Shown here: positions 9,031-16,426 of the stretch, piece after piece
Numbering within the stretch: position 1 is the first letter of the stretch
How the letters are laid out: every line of letters begins with the position of its first letter
Assembly: GCA_001916005.1 (NCBI GenBank)
Contig: MNRP01000039.1
Location: 1 to 48,099 of the forward strand
Length of the DNA stretch: 48,099 bases
Direction of reading: 5' to 3'
From: Clostridium sp. 26_22
Lineage (GTDB): Bacteria; Bacillota; Clostridia; TANB77; CAG-508
Notes under the pieces: generated by a model
Databases searched by the model: none
Told to the model about the DNA's origin: nothing
The model's input: the letters and a program-made list of their open reading frames with translations, nothing else
Position numbers and translations under genes: made by a program

Positions 9031-9047
9031 TTAAATAAAATAATAAA

Positions 9048-9090
9048 AAAGGGATTAATAGCTCAGCTAATATAATCCTCTTTTTTTATT
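9048..9090. terminator. Bidirectional terminator between rplT and spoVAE
   Basis: GGATTA (9052-9057) pairs with TAATCC (9073-9078) around an inner TAGCT/AGCTA hairpin. A run of T follows on the plus strand and a run of A precedes it, so it can stop both converging transcripts. Confidence 0.85.
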
Positions 9091-9107
9091 TTTAAATTAA
9101 AACATTT

Positions 9108-9500
9108 TTATTGTTTTTTCATTTTAGGTTTTGAAATTAATGAAGCTAAATAACCAAAAAATACAGCAGCAGCAATTCCGCCGGCAGCAGCCTTAACACC
9201 ACCGGTAAAAGCACCAACAAGTCCAGCTTCTTTTACACCTTCAATAGCACCTTTGGCTAAATTATAACCAAATCCAGTAAGTGGAACAGTAGCGCCAGCA
9301 CCAGCAAAATCAACAACATATTGATAAATACCAAGACCGCCTAAAATACAACCAGTAGTGACAAAAGCAACCAAAATTCTAGCAGGAGTTAATTTAGTTT
9401 TATCAATTAAAATCTGTCCAATAACACAAATTAGACCACCAACAACAAAACATTTCAAAAGAGACATCAAATTAAAAACGCTAGCCCAATCGATATTCAT
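9108..9500 (-). CDS. spoVAE: Stage V sporulation protein AE
   Basis: A 130-residue integral membrane protein of the spore inner membrane. It is part of the SpoVA channel that moves calcium dipicolinate into the forespore and out again at germination. Hydrophobic segments start at about residues 15, 42 and 105. Family features are FVVGGLICVIGQ, FAGAGATVPLTGFG and a glycine/alanine-rich loop. It is a little longer than the usual 116-118 residues, with a charged tail KPKMKKQ. It lies 41 bases after spoVAD and ends the operon. Confidence 0.93.
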   Translation of the reverse strand: MNIDWASVFNLMSLLKCFVVGGLICVIGQILIDKTKLTPARILVAFVTTGCILGGLGIYQYVVDFAGAGATVPLTGFGYNLAKGAIEGVKEAGLVGAFTGGVKAAAGGIAAAVFFGYLASLISKPKMKKQ

Positions 9501-9541
9501 AAAATCAATCCTTTCAAATATTTGTAATTAAATACTTATTT

Positions 9542-10543
9542 TTATAACTCGATACTTATAGCATGAGCAACCCCTGGAATACTTTCACCTTGTTGAGAAG
9601 AAGTAGAATTCATCAAAGCACCAGTAGCAATTAAAAGTAATTTTTTAATCTTCTTTTCTTTCAACTGTTTAAATAAATAACCAGAAAAAACAGTACCGCA
9701 ACAAGCACAACCACTACCACCAGAATGAGTATCTTGAGAACTTTTATCAAAAATCAAAACACCACAATCATTATAATTTTGTTTTATATTATAACCTTGA
9801 GATTTAGCAATATCAATAGCAATATCTTTTCCAATATAACCTAAATCTCCACTAATAATAGCATCATAATAACTAGGATTTCTACCAGTATCTAAAAAAT
9901 GAGTTACCAAAGTATCAGCAAAAGCAGGCGCCATAGCAGCTCCCATATTATTTGCATCTTTAATTCCCATATCAACAATTTTTCCTGGAGTAATATGAGT
10001 AATATAAGGACCTTGTCCATTTTTAGAAAGAATAACAGCACCAGACCCAGTAACAGTCCATTGAGCAGTTGGAGGTCTTTGATTTCCTAACTCAAGAGGA
10101 AACCTAAATTGTTTTTCGGCACTACAAAAATGGCTAGACGTAGCACACAAAACATTTTCAGCAAAACTTTCTATACAAATAGAACCTAAACACATAGACT
10201 CAACAAAAGTAGAACAAGCGCCAAAAACACCAAAAAATGGAAGATTAATTTCTCTAAGTCCAAAGCTAGAAGAAATACATTGATTTAAAAGGTCACCAGC
10301 AAAACAGCAATCTATTTTATCAGAAGAAATTCCAGATTTATGAATTACTGTATTAACAGTTTCTTTTATAATTTTACTTTCAGCCTTCTCCCAAGTCTTT
10401 TCGCCCCAAAATTCATCTTCTAAAGTTTGATCAAAATATTTAGCTAGAGGACCTTTGGACTCTTTAGGACCAACAATAGAAGCACACTCCAAAATAGTAG
10501 GTGGATTATCAAATTTTATAGTTTGTTTTCCAATCTTTTGCAA
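9542..10543 (-). CDS. spoVAD: Stage V sporulation protein AD
   Basis: SpoVAD has a thiolase-like fold and binds dipicolinic acid as part of the SpoVA channel. The sequence opens QKIGKQTIKF and continues with ASIVGPKESKGPL, GDLLNQC, GACSTF and a late HSGGSGCACC. I put the start at TTG 10543, which gives 333 residues, because AAAGGAG lies eight bases upstream. The reading frame stays open upstream to an ATG at 10660 inside the inserted palindromic element. A 39-residue extension is therefore possible, but it looks foreign. The insertion separates this gene from spoVAC by about 250 bases, where these genes are normally adjacent. Confidence 0.93.
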   Translation of the reverse strand: MQKIGKQTIKFDNPPTILECASIVGPKESKGPLAKYFDQTLEDEFWGEKTWEKAESKIIKETVNTVIHKSGISSDKIDCCFAGDLLNQCISSSFGLREINLPFFGVFGACSTFVESMCLGSICIESFAENVLCATSSHFCSAEKQFRFPLELGNQRPPTAQWTVTGSGAVILSKNGQGPYITHITPGKIVDMGIKDANNMGAAMAPAFADTLVTHFLDTGRNPSYYDAIISGDLGYIGKDIAIDIAKSQGYNIKQNYNDCGVLIFDKSSQDTHSGGSGCACCGTVFSGYLFKQLKEKKIKKLLLIATGALMNSTSSQQGESIPGVAHAISIEL

Positions 10544-10573
10544 AAAATCAACTCCTTTATAATATATTAGTTT

Positions 10574-10793
10574 TAATTTTCTATCTAGTATCTGTTGGTA
10601 TATATATGCTATTTTTTGTATAGCCGTTGCAAGCGGAGCAACAATAGGAATTCTTAGCATATAGCAATGAAGAATCTCAAACCCTTTTGAGTAGGTTCAT
10701 TGCTATATGATTAGAATTACTTTGGTGCGTAACGAAGTTCAGGCTATACAAAAAATAGCATATATATACCAACAGATACTAGATAGAAAATTA
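10574..10793. mobile_element. 220 bp quasi-palindromic element (MITE-like) between spoVAC and spoVAD
   Basis: Perfect inverted arms of 52 bases, 10574-10625 and 10742-10793, begin and end with TA. Inside them lie two unlike 23 base segments, then a second near-perfect inverted pair (10649-10671 with 10696-10718) around a central CTCAAA/TTTGAG hairpin. No transposase is encoded. Size, terminal repeats and TA at both ends suggest a non-autonomous element of a TA-targeting family. The right end supplies the spoVAC stop codon. Each arm reads outward from an ATG (10660 minus, 10707 plus) through a variable stretch into the shared peptide AIQKIAYIYQQILDRKL. Confidence 0.65.
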
Positions 10794-11255
10794 TACCAAA
10801 GTCATAGTCTGAGTATTAAAAATCAAATAAACAATACCAACAATTATAGAAGCAGAAATACCAAAAACCAGTACAGGACCAGCAACTGTAAACATCTTTC
10901 CACCAACACCCATAACATAACCTTCAGACTTATATTCCATAGCAGGAGAAACAATAGAATTTGCAAAACCTGTAATAGGAACTAAAGAACCAGCACCTGC
11001 AAACTTACCAATCTTATTAAAAATATTAAGACCAGTCAAAAAAGCAGAAATACCAATTAAAATAATAGAAACAATAGTACCAGAAGTAGCCTGATCAAAA
11101 CCCCTAGCCTTACAAATATTCAAAATAACTTGACCAATAGTACAAATTAAACCACCAACCCAAAAAGCATTAAAACAATTCTTCCAAATAGGAGAATTAG
11201 GTGATTTCTTATTAACATACTCTTGATAAGTTTGCTTACTCTCAATCGGATTCAT
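10791..11255 (-). CDS. spoVAC: Stage V sporulation protein AC
   Basis: SpoVAC is the mechanosensitive-type membrane subunit of the SpoVA dipicolinate channel. The 154-residue protein has the family motifs FWVGGLICTIGQ at about 31 and KFAGAGSLVPITGFANS at about 84, with at least three membrane segments. Its ATG overlaps the stop of the upstream dodecin-like gene (TAATG). The stop codon lies at the very end of the inserted palindrome, so the last residues (TMTLV) may have been changed by the insertion. SpoVAC and SpoVAE are related to each other in sequence. Confidence 0.93.
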   Translation of the reverse strand: MNPIESKQTYQEYVNKKSPNSPIWKNCFNAFWVGGLICTIGQVILNICKARGFDQATSGTIVSIILIGISAFLTGLNIFNKIGKFAGAGSLVPITGFANSIVSPAMEYKSEGYVMGVGGKMFTVAGPVLVFGISASIIVGIVYLIFNTQTMTLV

Positions 11256-11476
11256 TATCTATCATCCTTTCTATTCAAATCAATAAGAAAACTAATATCC
11301 AAATCAACAAAATACTCAGAAATCTTATTACCATCAATATTAGCCCTCTGTTCCAAAATCTTAACACCAGACAAATAATCAATACTCTTAGAAGCCTCAG
11401 AAATTGCCTTAACAATAGCATCCTTCCAAGAAACCTCAGAAGAACCAGTAATAATCAAATGTTTTTCTATATCCAT
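11255..11476 (-). CDS. Dodecin-like protein
   Basis: A 73-residue protein matching the dodecin pattern. A beta strand (HLIITGSSEVSWKDAIVKAI) is followed by a helix, the KGVxVLEQ-like strand GVKILEQRANI and a final strand YFVDLDISFLID. Dodecins form hollow twelve-subunit shells that store flavin or coenzyme A. The start has AGGAGG five bases upstream. The gene overlaps spoVAC by one base, so it is the first gene of the spoVA operon and is probably made in the forespore. A role in spores is inference from position only. Confidence 0.75.
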   Translation of the reverse strand: MDIEKHLIITGSSEVSWKDAIVKAISEASKSIDYLSGVKILEQRANIDGNKISEYFVDLDISFLIDLNRKDDR

Positions 11477-11502
11477 AAAAACCTCCTAAAATCATTTAAC
11501 CA

Positions 11503-11531
11503 TATTTTAACCAAAAAAGAAAAAAATATAC
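11503..11531 (-). promoter_or_regulatory. Possible forespore (sigma-F/G-like) promoter of the spoVA operon
   Basis: On the minus strand GTATA is followed after 14 bases by GGTTAAAATA, close to the Bacillus sigma-F consensus (GywTA, 15 bases, GGnnAnAHTR). The spacing is one short, and the region is so AT-rich that chance is a real alternative. Confidence 0.35.
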
Positions 11532-11590
11532 AAAACATAGAAAAAATACAAAAAAAGTTATATAATAAAAAAGCGATAGTTCCAAACAAG

Positions 11591-11740
11591 TAGAGAAGCT
11601 CAAAAAAATAATTTACTAATTTTTGAAGCTCAGTGGGGACCGTTTTAGAAAATGTTACGAACGCCAGAGAGTTACATTTTCTTAAATGGGGAAGCGAAAA
11701 AAATTAATAAATTACTTTTTTTGAGCGGTCAACTAAAAAA
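11591..11740 (+). repeat. Dispersed structured element, copy 1
   Basis: A roughly 150 base element in the otherwise empty 313 base gap between the dodecin-like gene and rsmB. Outer arms GCTCAAAAAAATAA... (11598-11624) and ...GAGC (11700-11726) pair almost fully. The inner core contains CAGTGGGGACCG, then AGAAAATGT/ACATTTTCT as a second stem, then TTAAATGGGG. The same core recurs on the minus strand at 35466-35624, with different but again self-complementary outer arms. No ORF of note is present. It may be a structured RNA in the rsmB 5' region or a MITE-like element. Confidence 0.65.
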
Positions 11741-11789
11741 CTCAGACTTAAAATACTAAAAAAATAATTCAAGAAAAGGAGAAAACAAA

Positions 11790-13079
11790 ATGATAAACAA
11801 ACCAAGAGAAATCGCCCTAAAAACCATATACAAAATAAACCAAGAACAAGCCTACTCCAACCTAGCCCTAGACGAAGAACTAAAACAAAACAGAAAAATA
11901 TTAAACGAAAAAGACATAGGCCTAATATCAGAAATAACATATGGAGTAACAACCTGGAAACTAACCCTAGACACAATTATAAAAAAACACTCAAAAATAA
12001 AACTAAAAAAAATATCACCATGGATCATAAACATACTAAGAATGGGAATATACCAAATCATATTCCTAGACAAAATACCAAAATCAGCAGCTGTCAATGA
12101 AAGTGTTAACCTAGCCAAAAGATACGGACACACCTCAAGTTCTAATTTCGTAAATGCAATATTAAGAAAGGTAGAAAAAGAAGACTATGAAGAACTATTC
12201 CAAATAAAAAATAATGTAGAAAGAATATCAAAAACAACATCAATGCCAGAATGGATTGTAAAAAAACTAATAGAAGACAATGGGTTAGAAAAAACAAAAG
12301 AAATTTGCGAAAGTTCAAACCTTCATCCAAAAGTAACAATTAGAATAAACAAATTAAAAAACACAAAACAAGAATTAGAAAATTCACTAAAAGAAAAAAA
12401 TATAGAATTCCAAGAAACAGAATATGAAGATTTTTTGATTTTAGAAAGAGTTAAAAATCTAGAAAATATGGATTTATTCAAAGCAGGAAATTTTACAATT
12501 CAAGATATTTCAGCAGGACTAACAGCTAAAGTGCTAGAACCAAAAGAAAATGAAAATGTTTTAGATGCGTGTTCTGCACCAGGAGGAAAAACTACATATA
12601 TGGCAGAATTAATGAATAATAAAGGTAATATAGAAGCTTGGGATATTCATGAACATAGAACAAAATTAGTAATGGAAAATGCAAAAAGATTAGGAATAAA
12701 TATAATAACAACTAATACTAAGGATGCAACTAAATACTATAAAGAATTAAATGGAAAATTTGACAAAATTTTATTAGATGTACCATGCCTTGGAATTGGA
12801 GTAATAAAAAGAAAACCAGATATAAAATGGCAAAGAAAGGAAGAAGACATAGAAGAAATAACAAAAATTCAAGAAAAAATTTTAGAAAATTGTTCAAAAT
12901 ATTTAAAAAGCGGAGGAGAATTAGTATATTCTACATGTAGTATACTAAAAGATGAAAACAAAAATTTAGTAAATGAATTTTTAAAAAACAATTCACAATT
13001 CACAAAAAAATATGAAAAAACAATATTCACAGACAAAAAACAGGATGGATTTTTTATATGCAAATTACATAAAAAATAA
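11790..13079 (+). CDS. rsmB: 16S rRNA (cytosine(967)-C(5))-methyltransferase
   Basis: RsmB methylates C967 of 16S rRNA. The 429-residue protein has an N-terminal NusB-like RNA-binding domain (about 1-140) and a C-terminal Rossmann methyltransferase. The SAM-binding DACSAPGGKT is at about 258. The catalytic cysteines are Cys333 in VPCLGIG and Cys383 in STCSI. The usual PCSG loop here reads PCLG. AAAAGGAG lies eight bases before the ATG. In Bacillus this gene neighbours prkC and rsgA; here it is separated from that cluster by about 25 kb. Confidence 0.93.
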   Translation: MINKPREIALKTIYKINQEQAYSNLALDEELKQNRKILNEKDIGLISEITYGVTTWKLTLDTIIKKHSKIKLKKISPWIINILRMGIYQIIFLDKIPKSAAVNESVNLAKRYGHTSSSNFVNAILRKVEKEDYEELFQIKNNVERISKTTSMPEWIVKKLIEDNGLEKTKEICESSNLHPKVTIRINKLKNTKQELENSLKEKNIEFQETEYEDFLILERVKNLENMDLFKAGNFTIQDISAGLTAKVLEPKENENVLDACSAPGGKTTYMAELMNNKGNIEAWDIHEHRTKLVMENAKRLGINIITTNTKDATKYYKELNGKFDKILLDVPCLGIGVIKRKPDIKWQRKEEDIEEITKIQEKILENCSKYLKSGGELVYSTCSILKDENKNLVNEFLKNNSQFTKKYEKTIFTDKKQDGFFICKLHKK

Positions 13080-13125
13080 AATATTACAGACATATTACAT
13101 TTATATTACATTTCAATTAAAAGTG

Positions 13126-13153
13126 TTGACTTTTTGCTAAAAAACGATAAAAT
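13126..13153 (+). promoter_or_regulatory. Promoter of the type IV pilus operon
   Basis: TTGACT (13126-13131), a 16 base spacer and TAAAAT (13148-13153), about 107 bases before the first pilus gene. Confidence 0.7.
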
Positions 13154-13259
13154 AAAAAAGAAATTAATATCATAAATTGTAAAATAAAACAAGTATTTTA
13201 ATTTGAAAAAAGTAAAAAATAAAAGTAGAATAAATTATAAAAAATAAAGAGGAGAAAAA

Positions 13260-14906
13260 ATGTCTAGTTGCCTTGGAATATATATAGAAAACAACATAAT
13301 TAAATATGCAAAAGTTTCAAAAGAACGTGAACAATTAAAAGTAGAGTCATATGGCGTTAAATTCTATGACAACATAGATCAAACTATTAAACAAATTGTA
13401 GAAGAAACATATAGTTATAAAACACCAATTAGTATAAATCTTTCAGAAGAAATATATAATTATTTTAATATGTTTGCATTGTTAAGTAAAAAGGATTTAC
13501 CAAAAGCAATAAAAACAGAATTTGAAGCATATTGCTCAGATAAAAATTACAATCCAAATGTATTTGAAACAAGATATGCAATTGCTCCTAATGTGCAAGA
13601 TAAAGAAAAATTAAAAGTAATTCATATAAGTCAAAATAAAATAGAATTGAATAAAAAAATACAAAGATTTAATGGCTATAGATTACAAGATATAAGTCCA
13701 ATTGGAATGACAATTCCAGATGTCAAAGAATTTGAACCAAAGGAAAACGCTCTAATAGTGAATATTGAAGAAAAAACAACAATAACAACAATATTAGATC
13801 AAAAAGTTTATGATGTTAAAACACTAGATGTAGGAAGCCAAGAATTTTTAGATAAAATAAACATCAAAGAAAATTCTTATTCAAAAGCTTATGAAATTTG
13901 CAAAGAAACAACTATCTATACCTCTGATGGCAGAGACTTAACAGATGTTGATACAAATTACTTAGAAGATATTATGCCAACATTATATGAAATAGTTGGA
14001 CAAATAAGAAAGATAATGAATGAAAGTATTGAAAAAATAGACAGAGTATATATAACAGGAACAGCTGCGTTAATAAATAATATAGATTTATATTTTGAAG
14101 AGTATTTAGAAAACGTAAAGTGTGAAATTTTAAAGCCAGGATTTATAAAAATTTCGCCAGAAATTAACATTAAGGATTATGTAGAAGTAAATTCAGCAAT
14201 TTCTTTAGCAATAAGCGGACTAGGAGAAGGAATAACAGGAATAAACTTTAAAAAGGCAAGTTTTTCAGATAGATTACCTGATTTCTTAAAAATAGAAATA
14301 GGATCTAGTAAAAAAGACAAAAACAAATCTAGTAAACCAAATCCTTTGGAAAAACTTCTAAAAAGTTCAGCATTTACAATGGATTTTAATGTACCATTAG
14401 ATAAAGTGGAAAAAGGAATGCTTAGAACAGCAACTGGACTGTTAATACTATTTTTTGTCTATTCAGGTTTTTCTACAATGATAAAAAATCAAATAGATAA
14501 TAAAATGGATGAAGCAAACAAATCTATAGCGAATACAAATTCACAAATGAAATTGATAGACAATGACAAATCAAAGTTACAAACAAAAACAACAGAGTAT
14601 ACAACAAAAATAAGCAATTTACAAAAAGTTAATGACAAAATAAATGACATAAACAAAACTAAAAAAGCAATACCAAATTTATTAAATAAATTAATGTATA
14701 TAATGCCTACAGGTGTGCAAATAACATCGATACAAAACACATCGGCTACGCATATAGAAATACAAGCTCAATCAAACAAATATGAGCAATTAGGATTTTT
14801 AGTAACAAATATGCAATTAGAACCAGTATTAACAAATGTAATATCAACAGCAGGCCAAAAAGCAAATGGCGTAATTACAATAAAGATAGAAGGTGATTTA
14901 CCATGA
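13260..14906 (+). CDS. PilM-PilN fusion, type IV pilus assembly platform protein
   Basis: In most bacteria PilM (actin-like cytoplasmic ATPase) and PilN (inner-membrane partner) are separate. Here one 548-residue protein appears to carry both. Residues 1 to about 340 show a PilM-like layout (GIYIENNIIKYAKV start, LIVNIEEKTTI, VYITGTAALINNI). A lysine-rich linker follows, then one membrane helix (about 388-405), a coiled coil and a PilN-like periplasmic domain (MYIMPTGVQITSIQ). The fusion would link pilus-motor sensing directly to the membrane alignment complex. It starts the pilus operon, and its stop overlaps the next ATG by four bases (ATGA). Confidence 0.8.
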   Translation: MSSCLGIYIENNIIKYAKVSKEREQLKVESYGVKFYDNIDQTIKQIVEETYSYKTPISINLSEEIYNYFNMFALLSKKDLPKAIKTEFEAYCSDKNYNPNVFETRYAIAPNVQDKEKLKVIHISQNKIELNKKIQRFNGYRLQDISPIGMTIPDVKEFEPKENALIVNIEEKTTITTILDQKVYDVKTLDVGSQEFLDKINIKENSYSKAYEICKETTIYTSDGRDLTDVDTNYLEDIMPTLYEIVGQIRKIMNESIEKIDRVYITGTAALINNIDLYFEEYLENVKCEILKPGFIKISPEINIKDYVEVNSAISLAISGLGEGITGINFKKASFSDRLPDFLKIEIGSSKKDKNKSSKPNPLEKLLKSSAFTMDFNVPLDKVEKGMLRTATGLLILFFVYSGFSTMIKNQIDNKMDEANKSIANTNSQMKLIDNDKSKLQTKTTEYTTKISNLQKVNDKINDINKTKKAIPNLLNKLMYIMPTGVQITSIQNTSATHIEIQAQSNKYEQLGFLVTNMQLEPVLTNVISTAGQKANGVITIKIEGDLP

Positions 14907-15613
14907 AAAAACTATTAATAACAGCTATTATCATCTTATTAATTATATTAACAGGAATAACAATGATAAAAGGAATAAACGTTGGTAAATTATCTGTTTT
15001 AGGAATTAAAGATATAAAAAAAGAAGATGAACAATTAAATACGACAATTCAACAAGCAACAAAATTAGCTAGTACAGATTATCAAAAAAAGATAAATGAT
15101 TTAAATGACCAAATAAAAAAACTAGAAAATGAAAAACAAGAATATGAAGAGATGGTAAATGTAAGCACAGAAAGTCAAACACAAACAGCAAATCAATTCT
15201 TAGGTGGTTATAAAATAGAATATTTATATGTAAGAATTGGAACACATGCAAAAACTGAAGGAGTAGAAATGAAAATGGATGTATCAAGAAGTTCATCAGG
15301 AACAGAAGATACTTATAATTTGAATTTTACAGTGACTGGAGCATATGCGAGAATTGCAGAATTTATAACAGATATAGAAGATGATTCTTCATTAGGATTT
15401 AAAATTGAAGAATTCAAAATGTTAGCAGATTCATCTAGTGATACAAGTACATTACAAGCTACTTTTGTATGTAAAGATGTTAAAATAGAAGGACTCTCTT
15501 CAACAACGAGTACAACAACACAAACAGAAACTACAAGTCAAAATAATAATACAGTAGATAATACTACAACAAATACTACAGCAAACAACACTACGTCAAA
15601 TACAACAAAATAA
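14903..15613 (+). CDS. PilO-like pilus assembly protein
   Basis: A 236-residue bitopic protein with an N-terminal membrane helix (about 4-22). A coiled coil follows (about 45-85), then an alpha/beta domain (VRIGTHAKTEG to VCKDVKIEG) typical of PilO, and a Thr/Asn-rich low-complexity tail of about 40 residues. PilO pairs with PilN to build the inner-membrane alignment complex. Its start overlaps the end of the PilM-PilN gene, as expected for a partner. The family call rests on topology and gene order more than on strong motifs. Confidence 0.7.
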   Translation: MKKLLITAIIILLIILTGITMIKGINVGKLSVLGIKDIKKEDEQLNTTIQQATKLASTDYQKKINDLNDQIKKLENEKQEYEEMVNVSTESQTQTANQFLGGYKIEYLYVRIGTHAKTEGVEMKMDVSRSSSGTEDTYNLNFTVTGAYARIAEFITDIEDDSSLGFKIEEFKMLADSSSDTSTLQATFVCKDVKIEGLSSTTSTTTQTETTSQNNNTVDNTTTNTTANNTTSNTTK

Positions 15614-15630
15614 TTAGAAAGGAGAAAAAG

Positions 15631-16062
15631 ATGAAAACAAAAAATATTATCAAGGAAATTATAATAGTTTTGCTATTAATATTAGCAATCATATTAATAC
15701 TTGGTATATTGCTATATGAATATGTACCAAATAATAAAATAATTCCGCAACAAGTTTCATATACTACTCCTGAAAATGTTAAAGAAGAATTATCTACAAG
15801 TGAAAATGTTGATGATTCACAAGTAATTATGACATACGAAGTAACTGCAACAGACCTAACAAATTACAAAAAAACAAAAGATTATGTATCTGGAAAGAAA
15901 AATCCATTTGAATCAATTGAAAGCCAAAATACTACTACAGAAAATATGACAAGTGGAAATACAGTAAATTCTGGAACAACCGGAAATTCATCAACAACAA
16001 ATACAAATACAACAACAGACAATACTCAACAAGGGTACTTACCAGATAAAGGTACAAAATAA
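15631..16062 (+). CDS. Small membrane-anchored pilus protein, PilP-like
   Basis: A 143-residue protein with one N-terminal membrane helix (about 8-29). A short exported segment contains DYVSGKKNPFES, and a Thr/Asn/Gly-rich tail ends it. The KNPF motif and position after PilO recall PilP, the lipoprotein of the pilus alignment complex, but there is no lipobox and the HR-type beta domain is missing. It lies 17 bases after pilO with an AAAGGAG site. I call it PilP-like from context; an unrelated spacer protein is possible. Confidence 0.5.
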   Translation: MKTKNIIKEIIIVLLLILAIILILGILLYEYVPNNKIIPQQVSYTTPENVKEELSTSENVDDSQVIMTYEVTATDLTNYKKTKDYVSGKKNPFESIESQNTTTENMTSGNTVNSGTTGNSSTTNTNTTTDNTQQGYLPDKGTK

Positions 16063-16141
16063 TTAAGTTATTAACATTATATTTATTTTATATAAATATA
16101 GGTCAAATATAAATAATCAAAAGAAAAGGAGGATGACATTA

Positions 16142-16351
16142 ATGAAACAACAAAAAGGTATTACTTTAGTAGCATTAGTTATAACAATCATAATATTATT
16201 AATATTAGCTGGTATATCAATAGCTACATTACAACAAACTAACTTATTCGGACAAGCTCAAAGAGCTGGAAATGAAACAAAAAATGCAGCTGCAAATGAG
16301 TCAAATACATTAAACGAATATAGTAATGAAATTAACAAATATTTAAAATAA
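16142..16351 (+). CDS. Small type IV pilin (major pilin candidate)
   Basis: A 69-residue prepilin with leader MKQQKG, then ITLVALVITIIILLILAGIS. The peptidase should cut after Gly6. The mature N-terminal helix has Ala where most pilins have the conserved Glu at position 5. The mature protein is only about 63 residues, essentially one long helix. I chose ATG at 16142, nine bases after GGAGG; an ATG at 16133 overlaps that site. A hairpin follows immediately, which could raise the amount of this message over downstream genes. It is the best candidate for the main pilus subunit. Confidence 0.8.
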   Translation: MKQQKGITLVALVITIIILLILAGISIATLQQTNLFGQAQRAGNETKNAAANESNTLNEYSNEINKYLK

Positions 16352-16366
16352 TGTAAAAATTATAAA

Positions 16367-16402
16367 AGGCATATGCATAAAAAATATGTATATGCCTATT
16401 TT
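16367..16402 (+). terminator. Intra-operon hairpin after the pilin gene
   Basis: A 13 bp stem with one G-T wobble (16367-16379 with 16385-16397) is followed by ATTTTAAAA. The weak T run suggests partial termination or mRNA protection rather than a full stop. Confidence 0.6.
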
Positions 16403-16426
16403 AAAAAATAAAAAGAGGGAGCATAA

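Noticed and set aside
10707..10985. Plus-strand ORF of 92 codons starting in the palindrome
   Set aside because: Beyond the element arm it is antisense to spoVAC and has no ribosome site; only the arm peptide is of interest.
11598..11726. CRISPR or tracrRNA-like repeat suggested by GTTTTAGA
   Set aside because: No repeat-spacer array and no cas gene; the motif is part of the conserved hairpin core found in two copies.
12786..12797. RsmB PCLG in place of PCSG as a sign of inactivity
   Set aside because: Both catalytic cysteines are present; the third residue varies in the family, so no loss of function is implied.
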